This document shows positions 26,882 through 36,861 of a DNA stretch of 64,000 nucleotides, in pieces. Position numbers and translations under genes: made by a program. This DNA comes from Moraxellaceae bacterium (GTDB lineage: Bacteria > Pseudomonadota > Gammaproteobacteria > Pseudomonadales > Moraxellaceae): contig SECL01000003.1 of assembly GCA_004173455.1 (NCBI GenBank), positions 61,951 to 125,950 of the forward strand, read 5' to 3'. Positions within the stretch are counted from its first letter, which is position 1, and every line of letters begins with the position of its first letter. The notes under the pieces were generated by a model. It did no database searches and had not been told where the DNA came from. It was given only the letters and a program-made list of their open reading frames with translations.

Positions 26882-27823
26882 ATGGCGCTGGATATTACTG
26901 AACAACTCAAAAGCACTTTTGTGGGCATGTTCAGCTCGATAAAAACTGATCGGCTAGAAGATATGCTGGTTGCGCTGGTGATGGCGGTTTTAGGATTCTT
27001 TGTAGCGCGATTGCTCAGTAATACCTTTATCCGCACCATTGGTTTTCGCTTTAATGCGCATCAGCGGCTGGTGTGGCGGCGCGGGATTTTTTATTTTATC
27101 TTTATGCTGTTTTTGATTACCAGCTTGCGCGAAGCGGGTTTTAAGCTCAGTGTCTTTCTGGGGGCAGCCGGGATTTTAACCGTCGCATTTGGCTTTGCTT
27201 CACAAACCTCGGCGTCCAACCTGATTAGTGGCTTGTTCCTGATTGGTGAAGGCTCATTTGAAATCGGTGATGTGATTCAAATGACGCTGATTCGCGGCTA
27301 TGTAATTGAAGGCGAAGTGATGTCGATTGACTTGCTGTCGATCAAGCTGCGTACCGTGGACAATATTTTTATTCGGGTGCCCAATGAGCAGTTGATCCGT
27401 ACACCCGTACAAAATCTGTCGCGTTTTCCCATCCGGCGCATTCCGATTACGCTGGCGATCACATTTTCAGAAGACATGAGCAAGGTGCGGCAGGTATTGC
27501 TCAATCTGGCCAGTGACTATCCGCTGGTGCTGGATGAACCCAAGCCTCGGGTCACGGTCACGGCATTTCGGGAGTCCACTATTGAACTGATGTTTGCGGT
27601 GTGGACCCAGCGCGAGAACTTTTTAACGGTGCGCGATGAAATTCAGGAAATGATCAAGGATGACTTTATCCGTAATCATATTGAAATTCCGGTGCCTAAA
27701 ATTAATCTGCACCAAGGCGTTGCCGAGCCAGATGGCATGCTATCGGCAGATAACCTGCAAGGACCTAATCTTAATCCGCAATCCATGACCAATCTGCCGA
27801 CTGATACGCTGCCTAGGCGCTAG
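26882..27823 (+). CDS. MscS-family mechanosensitive ion channel
   Basis: This 313-residue inner-membrane channel belongs to the small MscS class, which opens under membrane tension to release solutes in osmotic downshock. There are three transmembrane helices. TM3 is the pore helix (FLGAAGILTVAFGFASQTSASNLI split by the AGILTVAFGFA stretch), and then the beta-domain SFEIGDVIQM and VEG-like VMSIDLLSIKLRT. The cytoplasmic cage follows, with FIRVPNEQLIRTPVQNLSRFPIRR. An Asn/Gly/Pro-rich tail of about 40 residues closes the protein. AGGA lies just before ATG 26882. The DUF432-like gene precedes it. Confidence 0.92.
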   Translation: MALDITEQLKSTFVGMFSSIKTDRLEDMLVALVMAVLGFFVARLLSNTFIRTIGFRFNAHQRLVWRRGIFYFIFMLFLITSLREAGFKLSVFLGAAGILTVAFGFASQTSASNLISGLFLIGEGSFEIGDVIQMTLIRGYVIEGEVMSIDLLSIKLRTVDNIFIRVPNEQLIRTPVQNLSRFPIRRIPITLAITFSEDMSKVRQVLLNLASDYPLVLDEPKPRVTVTAFRESTIELMFAVWTQRENFLTVRDEIQEMIKDDFIRNHIEIPVPKINLHQGVAEPDGMLSADNLQGPNLNPQSMTNLPTDTLPRR

Positions 27824-27915
27824 CCAGTTGAAGTTAAGCAGTTGACGCGCATCGGTTTTTAATGCGCATCTTCATACTAAAAGTCGACTAAAAATTATTT
27901 TCCTTAAATACCATC

Positions 27916-29256
27916 CTAATCTGAAGAATTATCTGATCGCTGCATGGTGCTATATAGACGCCATGCTGCAACTGCTAACACGCCAACCAGCAATACCAAA
28001 CCAACCCACAGTCCGTATTGCCGGGTGGATGCTGGTTTAACCATCACGGTGGTTTTACCTAGATGCACCTTGCCGACGGCGTTTAGTTTTTCGGGCAGGC
28101 GTGGGGGTGCGTGATTGGTATTTGGATTAGTCATTAACTGATAAGGCGGCATACCCTGCGCCAGAAAATAAAGCAGCGTCTTGGGGGCAAAGACCTGTAC
28201 CGGCAAACGCTCAAGCGTTAGCGGGGCTTCAATGTGTACACGCCATTCGCGCGCGCTAATAGGCCGGTTAAAGTCAATCTGGGTGATACTGCTCTGTTCG
28301 GACGGCGCTTGGGATAGTTGTGCCGCTTGCTGGTTCTGCGCTGTGACATTATGGTACAACTCGGCCTGTCCCACTTGCTGCCATATTTCACGACCCTGCT
28401 GTGGCAATCTGGCCATAACGGTGACTTGCCAAAGCTGGTTGGCCGGTACATCAAACTGCATTTTTTGAATGGCAATCTGGTAGGGCAACTGGAGCTGCCA
28501 CTGCTGTGTGGTGTCGGTGGTTTTTTGAAATTGAACCTCCTGCTGCTGCCACGCGGGCATAGCTGGCTGGCTGGCCTCAAGCTGTACCTGTTGCAAGGCC
28601 AATGGCTGGTCGAAACGCAAGCGCCAGAATTGATAATACTGCTGAATCTCCACCCGCTGCTGCATGAGTTTCTGGCCTTTGCTATCGTGGGTTTGCAGCA
28701 CCTGCCCCAGTCCGGCAAATTGCCAGTCCACCAGATTATCACTGCCCTCCACCTGCACAGCACTGGAAAAATCATTGCTGTTCCAGCTAAGGCGCAAGGC
28801 TTCGGCCTGTCCCTGATCCGGCAATTGTGGTGCGGCCAATAACCAGCTTTGATCCACGCCAGCCTGCATCAGACTAAAATCCGGCTGTCCCGGCCATGTC
28901 ACTACGGCTTGCTGTTCACCTTGTTTTAATTGAAGCTGAAGCTGGTTTAACGCGGCTGGATTGTTAAAGACTGCCTGTGCTGGCCAGCGATAAACCTGCA
29001 AGGGAACGCTGGTTTTTTGCGGTTTACTCAACGGCTGGATCACACGCATGGGCATGACCTGCCGGTTGGCATCTACCACTGATAGCTGCTGTGCTGGCTG
29101 CAAATAGGCGGCAGTATTGGCCAGATTGAGCTCAAGCTGCTGCACGCCTTGTAGCTTTTTTTCCATAATGGGGGTGCTGAGCTGAGTAATCTCAGCCTGT
29201 GCAATCACTGCTGCCCCACTCAGCCACGCAACCAGCAAAAGTTGTTTTTTCATCAA
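27916..29256 (-). CDS. DUF3999 family envelope protein
   Basis: This is a 446-residue protein with a signal peptide (about 1-21, ending VIAQA-EIT), a large periplasmic beta-rich region and one C-terminal transmembrane helix (LWVGLVLLVGVLAVAAWRLY, about 413-432) followed by a short cytoplasmic tail. It is extremely rich in Gln, Leu and Trp. This matches DUF3999 proteins, which are regularly encoded with DUF2339 membrane proteins, as here. Its start codon overlaps the stop of the DUF2339 gene by four bases (ATGA), so the two are translationally coupled and likely form a complex. The function is not known; a glycan or cell-envelope role is sometimes suggested for the DUF2339 partner. Confidence 0.8.
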   Translation of the reverse strand: MMKKQLLLVAWLSGAAVIAQAEITQLSTPIMEKKLQGVQQLELNLANTAAYLQPAQQLSVVDANRQVMPMRVIQPLSKPQKTSVPLQVYRWPAQAVFNNPAALNQLQLQLKQGEQQAVVTWPGQPDFSLMQAGVDQSWLLAAPQLPDQGQAEALRLSWNSNDFSSAVQVEGSDNLVDWQFAGLGQVLQTHDSKGQKLMQQRVEIQQYYQFWRLRFDQPLALQQVQLEASQPAMPAWQQQEVQFQKTTDTTQQWQLQLPYQIAIQKMQFDVPANQLWQVTVMARLPQQGREIWQQVGQAELYHNVTAQNQQAAQLSQAPSEQSSITQIDFNRPISAREWRVHIEAPLTLERLPVQVFAPKTLLYFLAQGMPPYQLMTNPNTNHAPPRLPEKLNAVGKVHLGKTTVMVKPASTRQYGLWVGLVLLVGVLAVAAWRLYSTMQRSDNSSD

Positions 29257-32087
29257 TCATCCTGCCTTTTTTCGGTTGAGTGAGCAGCCCGCGTGGCAGG
29301 CGGTAACGGGGCAATATAACCAATCAACAGCATAATCAGGCCAGCACCAATAAAGGATACAATCCGCGCAATGGCCGCCACATTGGACAAATCCACCAGC
29401 AACAGCTTGATCACTACGACTGCCAGCAAGGCAATGCCCGCCAGCCAGACCTCACGCCAGCCATACCGACTGGCCAGACCAGTTAGCAGCAAGGCACATA
29501 GCGTCCAGATGATGGTCAAGCTGGTTTGTACCAGATCGGTATGCCATGCACCGCTTTCCCACAGCGGTGTCCCGGCCCATTGATGCAGGGTGCGAACAAT
29601 CAGGCTGGTTACACTAAAAAATGCCATCATGCCCAGCGCAGCCCGCACCACGTTTAGCAGCATCGACGGTAAATTAGCCGCCAAACGATAAATCACCAGT
29701 GCCGCAATAATCAGGCAAATGTCCAGTAAATTCAGCACGGGTACATAGGGCAAACCACCAGTCTGGCCGCTGGACAGCCAGTTGGCAATCATGATCCAGA
29801 GAAAAAAAACGGCACTGACCGGCAGCGTTAAATCATGCAGTAAGGACTGGTAATCAATGGGTAATAGCGGTTTTTTGACCAGCAATAAAGTCGCCATGAT
29901 CACCAGTGGCAAGATAATCATGGCCACCATCGGCTGGCTAATCCAGTACACCTGCAACAGCACGCTGCTATACACCAGCACACCCAGCATCCAGAACAGC
30001 TGCTCAAAACGGCTGGACAACGGTGGCAATGGTAATGCACGGGCATGGCCAGACTGGCTGGAAATGCGCATGATTGCCAGTAGACCAAATCCAAAATACG
30101 CCACGATGGTCAACCACAGCAGCGCCCGATGATCGAACAGGCTGCCATAATCTAGCCAGATCAATCCACTATGTACGGTGAGTGCTACCAGTATCAGCCT
30201 GATCAGCAAGGTCAGTTGCGGCCAGTAAAAGCGCCAACTGACCAGCATGGCTACACCCATAAAAATCAGCGGATACAGGCTCAATTGCAGCACATGCAAC
30301 GGCCAGTAAAATTGGTGACTTATCGTCCATTGTTCCAGTGCAACCAAAGTGACCTGACTGGCAGCAAATGCCCACACCAGCATTAAAAAAGCAGGCTGCC
30401 ACAGGCTTAATGGTAAATGACCCAGCGACATAAGGCGCTGATCCGGACGTCGCACCAGCACAGCAGCAATAAACAGGCACACGCTATACACCATCAGCGG
30501 CAATAGCATGTCCTTGTCATTAAAAGACAACCAGAGCAAGGCCAGTGCGCTTAGGACTTCGAGTAATACCCCAAAACGAATCGACCAGATGCGGTTTTGT
30601 CGCTTGCCCAGCCAGATTAGCGCCGCGCCCTGCACCGACCAGCCCACCGCCGTCCACTGCACGTCCAGTGCCAATGGAATGACCAGCGCCATAAAGCCAA
30701 TGCCCAGCGCCAGCACGCCTTCGGTTAGCAGTACCAGCTTTTTATTCTGGTAAAACAGCTTGTAGCCCAGCGCCAGATACAGGCCAGACAACGCAGCACT
30801 ACTGAACGCCAAGGCATACGGAATGTCATGCAGCAACCCCGCTTGCAGGGCAAAACCCATCAGCGGCACACCAAACAGCAGGCTGCTATCGACCGCAGCA
30901 ATCGCTGTGCTGTCAGGCTGGGTTTCCTGTGCAATCACCAGTTGCTGGCTATAACGCACCACAATAAATAAATACAGCGCCAGATGCGCCAGCAGCAAAC
31001 CTTCCAGTGGCCAGCGCATGCTATCGTCATAACTGTTCCAACCCAGATAACCCGCCACTCCAAAAGTCATGGCGGCACCCAGCACATTGAGCACTTTCCA
31101 GGTTTTATAATGTGCCAGCCATGCCAGCGCCAGATTGAGGATTAAATAATAACTAAACAGCCCGACCAAATTATTACTGCCGGTTGAAGTCAGTAGCGGT
31201 GCCAGAAAAGCCCCCCCAAACGCCAGTAAAGCCAGTGGCAAGGCATTTTGCATCAGCGCCAGTGCGGCACTGACAATGGCCAGAATTGCCAGCAAAACAA
31301 ACGTCAGGCTGGCAGGCAGCACCTCGTACATGCGAAACGCGGCAAACAGGGTAAAATACACAATGGCAAGACCAGCTCCCTGAATACTCATGGCATAGCT
31401 GCGGCGTTTCTGGCGCAACTTGAGACCTATCAAGGTTAAGGCAACGCCACCAATGGCCACCGCCCCCAGCCGCACCTCAATGGGAATGGTGAGCAGATCA
31501 TTGGCCAGTCGCAGCAGTAAAATCACCCCGACCAGCAGGACAATTACCCCGACCCGCACAATGGCATTGCCACCCTTAAACCATTGTAAAAAAGAATGCC
31601 AAAGCGACGTAACAATGTTGAGGGATTGCTCATCCGGCTCCAGCAACGGGGAATCCGAACGCCTGACAGTGGCTTGTGGCCAGTCTGCTTTTGCCGGGCG
31701 GGTGGTGTACTCGGGTGTGGATGAGTCCAATGGGCTGGCACTGCTTGATGCGTTTACACTGCTTGACTCAATAAAGCTGCTTGGCTCAACAAGACTGCTT
31801 TGCGCTGGCACAATGGGTTCTGCATCCGGCTGATTTTCCACGCTAGGCGACCAGACGGGTACGTCTGCGGCTGAGGCTAATTCCGGTGAGGTGGCGGCCT
31901 GAACTGATGCAGAAGTAGCCTGTTGATAGGCTGGCGACTGTTGAATGCTGGTTTTTAACAGCTGCTCCAGTCGGCTTATGTCCTTTTCCAGCTGGCGCTG
32001 AGTCCGTAAACTGTTGACCAATGCCACAATCGCTAACACGAGTGGCAGCAAAAACACCACAATGAGCCAAAATGTCCCATGAAACAT
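29253..32087 (-). CDS. DUF2339 family polytopic membrane protein
   Basis: This 944-residue inner-membrane protein has about 24 or more predicted transmembrane helices, running from residue about 180 to the C-terminus. The N-terminal part has one anchor helix (residues 4-24), a short coiled coil (TQRQLEKDISRLEQLL) and a Ser/Ala/Pro-rich linker of about 120 residues. The first bundle contains GAVAIGGVALTLIGLKLR and the family block GAGLAIVYFTLFAAFRMY. DUF2339 proteins are found in many proteobacteria with a DUF3999 partner; their activity is unknown. It begins the two-gene unit; the 526-base region upstream should hold its promoter. Codon use is GC-richer than in the flanking sequence. Confidence 0.85.
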   Translation of the reverse strand: MFHGTFWLIVVFLLPLVLAIVALVNSLRTQRQLEKDISRLEQLLKTSIQQSPAYQQATSASVQAATSPELASAADVPVWSPSVENQPDAEPIVPAQSSLVEPSSFIESSSVNASSSASPLDSSTPEYTTRPAKADWPQATVRRSDSPLLEPDEQSLNIVTSLWHSFLQWFKGGNAIVRVGVIVLLVGVILLLRLANDLLTIPIEVRLGAVAIGGVALTLIGLKLRQKRRSYAMSIQGAGLAIVYFTLFAAFRMYEVLPASLTFVLLAILAIVSAALALMQNALPLALLAFGGAFLAPLLTSTGSNNLVGLFSYYLILNLALAWLAHYKTWKVLNVLGAAMTFGVAGYLGWNSYDDSMRWPLEGLLLAHLALYLFIVVRYSQQLVIAQETQPDSTAIAAVDSSLLFGVPLMGFALQAGLLHDIPYALAFSSAALSGLYLALGYKLFYQNKKLVLLTEGVLALGIGFMALVIPLALDVQWTAVGWSVQGAALIWLGKRQNRIWSIRFGVLLEVLSALALLWLSFNDKDMLLPLMVYSVCLFIAAVLVRRPDQRLMSLGHLPLSLWQPAFLMLVWAFAASQVTLVALEQWTISHQFYWPLHVLQLSLYPLIFMGVAMLVSWRFYWPQLTLLIRLILVALTVHSGLIWLDYGSLFDHRALLWLTIVAYFGFGLLAIMRISSQSGHARALPLPPLSSRFEQLFWMLGVLVYSSVLLQVYWISQPMVAMIILPLVIMATLLLVKKPLLPIDYQSLLHDLTLPVSAVFFLWIMIANWLSSGQTGGLPYVPVLNLLDICLIIAALVIYRLAANLPSMLLNVVRAALGMMAFFSVTSLIVRTLHQWAGTPLWESGAWHTDLVQTSLTIIWTLCALLLTGLASRYGWREVWLAGIALLAVVVIKLLLVDLSNVAAIARIVSFIGAGLIMLLIGYIAPLPPATRAAHSTEKRQDD

Positions 32088-32614
32088 TGAACGTTATCCT
32101 TGTTTTATTTATATTTCATCGTACCGCACTGGTATAGATTAAAAATTTAGTTTATGTAAAGACTTAATGAAGCAATTTGCCAAATTATTTTAAGACCTGC
32201 GTTGTTTTTAGATTGCCAAAATTGCCTAAAACCTGTCTAGCATTGTGCCAAGCCCTGCACCCAAATCACTGCACGTAAAATATTGCCAACATCCCTGAAC
32301 GCTGCGCGTATTCCGGTTGAAATTTGCGGTTTTTGCTCCATATTACTGTTCACCTTTAGCACTTTAATTTGGTGTTTTTTACATGAGCCTTGCTGCTGAA
32401 ACAGTCATGGATTTTGCATAAATTGCTTGGTCTGGATGCATTTGGCTTGTGGTTAAAAATCACTTCCCTGTGCCCACTACCAATGCGGGACAGGCACTTA
32501 TTTTCAGGTTTTTTCGTGTTATTCTGCACCGATGCGCACAGCGAAACCAACGCGGTGCTTGCCCTGTTGCGCGCAAGAATTTAATTCTACTTTTTTAAAA
32601 AATGGCTATTTTAA
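32088..32614. other. Long intergenic region between DUF2339 gene and polA
   Basis: These 527 bases separate two divergent genes. I see AT-rich stretches, a short TTTTTTCGTG run near 32508-32518, and no convincing open frame, tRNA or strong hairpin. It must contain the promoters of both genes. A small RNA cannot be excluded, but no terminator supports one. Confidence 0.5.
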
Positions 32615-35410
32615 ATGATGAAAGATGACATGCCCCCTTTTGTGCTGGTTGATGGTTCGTATTACCTGTTTCGGGCCTTTCATGCATTGCCACCGCTGAC
32701 CACCTCCACCGGCCTGACCACCAATGCGGTGCGTGGGGCATTGTCTGCTATCCAAAAGTTGATGCGTCGCCTGCAACCCACCCACATGGCGGTGGTGTTT
32801 GACACGCCAGAACCTACTTTTCGCCATAAGCTGTCCAGCACCTACAAAGGTGATCGTCCACCAATGCCCTCCGAACTGGCCGAACAGATTCCTTATCTGC
32901 ATGGCGTAATTCGTGCCATGGGCATCCCCCTGCTGACGCTCGCGGGAGTTGAGGCGGATGATTTGATGGGCACCCTGACCCAACGTGCCTGTGAGCAAGG
33001 TCATCATGTGCTGATTTCCACCGGTGACAAGGACATGGCGCAACTGGTCAATGATTGCGTTAATCTGGAAGACAGCTTCCGCGATCGCGTGCTGGATACG
33101 CAAGGCGTGTTTGAAAAATTTGGCGTCTGGCCGCAGCAAATTGTGGATTATCTGACCCTGATGGGCGATGCTTCTGATGGCATTAAGGGCATTCCGGGCG
33201 TGGGCACCAAAACAGCGGCCAAGCTGTTGCAGGAATATCATAACATTGATGGCATCCTGCAAAATCTGGACAAGATCAAGGGCAAGCTAGGTCAGAACAT
33301 CCGCGAGCATCAGGACAGCATTCCGCTCAACCACCAACTGGCTACCATTGTCTGTGATTTGCCGGTAGGACTGGATTGGAGCGAGCTGAAACTGGGCAAT
33401 GCCAATGTTGAAGAATTGCGCCGCCTGTATACCGAGCTGGAATTTAGAAGTCATTTGCAGTCGCTGGAGCATCCCAACAATCCTGATCGGCTGGCCACGC
33501 AAAGTCCACGCCAAGACCAAAATCCGAGCCACGCAGCCGCGTCACAAAAATCTCAAATTGAACCGCTAGAAAGCCAGTCACACAGCAGTAGCAGCGAAGA
33601 CAAGCTGGGTACGGCCAATTATCACACTATTTTAACCCAAGCCCAGTTTGATGAATTTTTTGCCCGCTTGCAAAACGCCGATCATTTTGTGATTGATACC
33701 GAAACCACCAGTCTGGATTACCGGATTGCACAAATTGTTGGCCTGTCTTTTGCCTTTGACGCGCAGGATGCGTTTTACATTGCGCTGGCGCATGATTATC
33801 TGGATGCGCCCCAACAGCTCAACCGTGACATTATTTTAGCGCAGCTCAAGCCCTATTTTGAAAATGCAGCGATTGGCAAAATTGGCCATCATCTCAAGTA
33901 TGACGCGCATGTGTTTAAAAACCATGGCATTGATTTGAATGGCTGGGTGTTTGACACCATGCTAGCCTCTTATGTGCTCAATCCTACCGCAACCCGGCAC
34001 GGCATGGATGATGTGGCGCGCGTGTATTTAAGCCACATGACCACCACCTTTGAAGACGTGGCAGGTAAAGGCGTCAAGCAGCTCACCTTTAATCAGGTGC
34101 CGCTGGAACAGGCTGCCCCGTATGCCTGTGAAGACGCGCATGTGACTTATCGCTTGTATGAGGTATTTAACCGCAAGCTGCAACAAGACCCGGCACTGCA
34201 TCAATTGCTGCTCACGCTGGAATTGCCAGTTGCCCAGATTTTAACCCACATGGAAAGCTGCGGCATCACGCTAGATACCCAGTTTTTGTCGCAACTGGGC
34301 AATGAGTTTTCAGGCTACATTGACACGCTCGAGCAACAGGTCATTGACATGGCAGGCCAGCCATTTAATGTGTCATCGCCCAAGCAGCTCGGTGAAATCC
34401 TGTTTGATAAAATTGGCATTGCCGGTGGCAAAAAAACCGCCAGTGGTCAATATGGCACTGGTGAAGCTGTACTGGAAAAAATTGACCATCCGATTGCCGC
34501 GATCGTGCTGGAGCATCGCAGCCTGTGCAAACTCAAAAACACCTATACCGACCGCCTGATCGCGCAGGCTGATCCTGCCACCCATCGGGTACACACCAGT
34601 TACCATCAGGCCGTGACCGCAACCGGACGCTTGTCGTCCACCGATCCCAACCTGCAAAATATTCCCATTCGCGGGCAAACTGGCCGCCAGATCCGCAAAG
34701 CCTTTATAGCCCCTGAAAGGCGCGTGTTGCTGGCAGCGGATTATTCCCAAATCGAACTCCGCCTGATGGCACATTTTTCACAGGATGAGGCGCTGCTACG
34801 TGCCTTTCAGCAAGGGCTGGACATTCATCAGGCCACCGCAGCCGAAGTGCTGGGCATTGCACTTGAAGACGTAACCAATGACCAACGCCGCCAAGCCAAG
34901 ACCATTAACTTTGGCCTGCTGTATGGCATGTCATCGTTTGGTTTGTCCAAGCAGCTCAAGCTGTCACGGCAGGAATCACAGGCCTATATCAACCAGTATT
35001 TTGCCCGCTATCCAGGTGTTTATGAATATATGCAAAACACCCGCAAGCTGGCGTCTGAGCAGGGTTTTGTGGAAACCCTGATGGGTCGTCGCCTATATAC
35101 GCCGGATGTCAATGCGCGCAATGGCATGGTGCGTCAGGCCGCAGAGCGTGCGGCCATCAATGCCCCGCTGCAAGGCTCAGCCGCCGATATTATCAAAAAA
35201 GCCATGATTGCCGTCGATCATATTCTGCCCAAAGATCAGGCCATGTTACTGCTCCAAGTGCATGATGAACTGGTGTTTGAGGTAGATGATGACATTGCAG
35301 ATTCATTGGCTGACACACTGGCTCAGGTCATGCAGGATGTGGTGCAGATTGATGTGCCCTTGCTGGTAGAAGTCGGTAAAGGTAAAAACTGGGAAGATGC
35401 GCATGGCTAA
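32615..35410 (+). CDS. polA: DNA polymerase I
   Basis: This 931-residue enzyme fills gaps and removes RNA primers. The 5' nuclease domain (1-290) starts FVLVDGSYYLFRAFHALPP and holds GVEADDLMGTL, STGDKDMAQLV and the GDASDGIKGIPGVGTKTA helix-hairpin-helix. A linker rich in Ser/Gln (290-335) leads to the 3'-5' exonuclease, with intact FVIDTETTSL acidic residues near 360, so proofreading is probably active. The polymerase domain has motif A LLAADYSQIELRLMAHFS, motif B RRQAKTINFGLLYGMSSFG and motif C LLLQVHDELVFEV. ATG 32615 is followed by a second ATG. The length equals that of E. coli Pol I (928). A strong terminator follows. Confidence 0.97.
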   Translation: MMKDDMPPFVLVDGSYYLFRAFHALPPLTTSTGLTTNAVRGALSAIQKLMRRLQPTHMAVVFDTPEPTFRHKLSSTYKGDRPPMPSELAEQIPYLHGVIRAMGIPLLTLAGVEADDLMGTLTQRACEQGHHVLISTGDKDMAQLVNDCVNLEDSFRDRVLDTQGVFEKFGVWPQQIVDYLTLMGDASDGIKGIPGVGTKTAAKLLQEYHNIDGILQNLDKIKGKLGQNIREHQDSIPLNHQLATIVCDLPVGLDWSELKLGNANVEELRRLYTELEFRSHLQSLEHPNNPDRLATQSPRQDQNPSHAAASQKSQIEPLESQSHSSSSEDKLGTANYHTILTQAQFDEFFARLQNADHFVIDTETTSLDYRIAQIVGLSFAFDAQDAFYIALAHDYLDAPQQLNRDIILAQLKPYFENAAIGKIGHHLKYDAHVFKNHGIDLNGWVFDTMLASYVLNPTATRHGMDDVARVYLSHMTTTFEDVAGKGVKQLTFNQVPLEQAAPYACEDAHVTYRLYEVFNRKLQQDPALHQLLLTLELPVAQILTHMESCGITLDTQFLSQLGNEFSGYIDTLEQQVIDMAGQPFNVSSPKQLGEILFDKIGIAGGKKTASGQYGTGEAVLEKIDHPIAAIVLEHRSLCKLKNTYTDRLIAQADPATHRVHTSYHQAVTATGRLSSTDPNLQNIPIRGQTGRQIRKAFIAPERRVLLAADYSQIELRLMAHFSQDEALLRAFQQGLDIHQATAAEVLGIALEDVTNDQRRQAKTINFGLLYGMSSFGLSKQLKLSRQESQAYINQYFARYPGVYEYMQNTRKLASEQGFVETLMGRRLYTPDVNARNGMVRQAAERAAINAPLQGSAADIIKKAMIAVDHILPKDQAMLLLQVHDELVFEVDDDIADSLADTLAQVMQDVVQIDVPLLVEVGKGKNWEDAHG

Positions 35411-35477
35411 GTGCTGGCTGTATACTAAACCAGCACTCAAGTAGTAAAAATAAAACATCAATCCAGAGCCAGAAACC

Positions 35478-35511
35478 AAAAACCGCTGCCCAGATCAGGA
35501 CAGCGGTTTTT
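35478..35511. terminator. Bidirectional terminator between polA and the dehydrogenase gene
   Basis: AAAAACCGCTG (35478-35488) and its exact complement CAGCGGTTTTT (35501-35511) form an 11-bp stem with a 12-base loop. A/T runs on both sides serve the convergent polA and the gene ending at 35552. Confidence 0.9.
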
Positions 35512-35551
35512 GCTATAAAAACCCTTGCAGTTTTAACGATGCTGAAACTGG

Positions 35552-36859
35552 TTATTTTGCAGAAACCCGCCACACGGTATTGCCCACATCATCAGCAATG
35601 AGTAATGCCCCGCTTTTATCTTCGGTCAATCCGACAGGCGCACCATACAGCTTCTTTTCATCCGAGGAATAAAAACCAGTCACCACTTTGATCGGTTTAC
35701 CTACAGGCTTGCCATTGTTAAATGATACAAACACCACGTCATAGCCATTTAGCGGACTGCGATCCCAACTGCCATGATTGCTAATAAATACACCCTGCTT
35801 TAACTGTGGTGTCAACGCAATATTGTTGGACGCAAACCACATGCCCAGCGGCGCAACATGTGAACTCAGCGCATAATCCGGCTTGATCGCCTTGGCTACC
35901 AGATCGGGACGTTGGGGTTTGACCCGTGTATCCACATGCTGGCCGTAATAACTGTAAGGCCAGCCATAAAAGCCTTTTTCCTGTACCGAGGTTAAATAAT
36001 CCGGCACCAGACTGTCGCCAATTTCATCGCGCTCGTTGGCAATTGCCCATAGCTTGCCGCTTTGTGGTTCCCAGCCCAGTCCAGTAGGATTGCGGATACC
36101 ACTGGCATAGATCCGGCTCGCCCCTGTGTTCGTATCCACCTCCAGAATATTGGCGCGGCGATACTCCACTTCCAGACCATTTTCTGTGATATTGCTATTG
36201 GAACCCACGCCTACATACAACTTACTGCCATCAGGACTGGCCAGTAAGGCTTTGGTCCAGTGATGATTAACCGTATTGGGCAGATCGCTAAACTCCTCAC
36301 CCCGATCGGTAATACGGGTGGCATTGGGCTCATAGCGATATTTCATGATATTGCCGGTATTGGCCACATATAACGAATCGCCAATCAGTTGCACCCCAAA
36401 CGGAGAATGCAGGCCATCCAGAAAATCAAATTTTTGCCATTGCCCATTAGCGCCCTGACGCAGCAAGCTAATGCGATTGCCACCTTTGCCGCTTTTACCG
36501 GACATACCCTTGACCTTGCCCGCAATCAGCTGTTTGGGCGTGGTCACAGCTTCTTCACCTGGGCCATTGCTTTCCACCACCAAAATATCGCCATTGGGCA
36601 AGGTATACAGTTGGCGCGGATGCAATAAATGATCAGCGACTTTTTCGATTTTTAATCCTGCACTCACTTGCGGCATCTGGTTGTTTTGCCAGCCTACCCC
36701 CTTAGGCACTTTCATCGGCGGTACCAGAAAATTTTTGGCTTCTGGCAATTGCGGATCTGCGCCATATTGGGTGTTTGGGTCTAAAGGCTTGCCCCCACTA
36801 CAACCCACTAAGGTGACACCAATCAATCCGGTTAACGCCAAGGTTTTAAAGTTTTTCAT
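35552..36859 (-). CDS. L-sorbosone dehydrogenase-like (PQQ-type beta-propeller) lipoprotein
   Basis: This 435-residue protein has a lipoprotein signal (lipobox VTLVGC, Cys20), placing it in the periplasmic face of a membrane. The body is a six-bladed quinoprotein-like propeller: HPRQLYTLPNGDILVVESN, DGLHSPFGVQLIGDSLYVANTGN, LYVGVGSNSN, ASGIRNPTGLGWEPQSGKLW, ANERDEIGDSLVPDYLT and ISNHGSWDRSPLNGYDV. These blocks match the sorbosone/soluble-glucose dehydrogenase superfamily, which uses PQQ to oxidise sugars and aldehydes. The true substrate is unknown, and many members are annotated only by homology. It is followed two bases upstream in sequence by the DUF2231-like membrane gene, which may pass electrons or simply share the transcript. 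No pqq genes are in the window. Confidence 0.82.
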   Translation of the reverse strand: MKNFKTLALTGLIGVTLVGCSGGKPLDPNTQYGADPQLPEAKNFLVPPMKVPKGVGWQNNQMPQVSAGLKIEKVADHLLHPRQLYTLPNGDILVVESNGPGEEAVTTPKQLIAGKVKGMSGKSGKGGNRISLLRQGANGQWQKFDFLDGLHSPFGVQLIGDSLYVANTGNIMKYRYEPNATRITDRGEEFSDLPNTVNHHWTKALLASPDGSKLYVGVGSNSNITENGLEVEYRRANILEVDTNTGASRIYASGIRNPTGLGWEPQSGKLWAIANERDEIGDSLVPDYLTSVQEKGFYGWPYSYYGQHVDTRVKPQRPDLVAKAIKPDYALSSHVAPLGMWFASNNIALTPQLKQGVFISNHGSWDRSPLNGYDVVFVSFNNGKPVGKPIKVVTGFYSSDEKKLYGAPVGLTEDKSGALLIADDVGNTVWRVSAK

Positions 36860-36861
36860 TA

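Noticed and set aside
32606..33262. 218-codon minus-strand frame over the 5' end of polA
   Set aside because: It lies fully opposite the polA nuclease domain, and the translation has no recognisable protein features; it is a shadow of polA codon bias.
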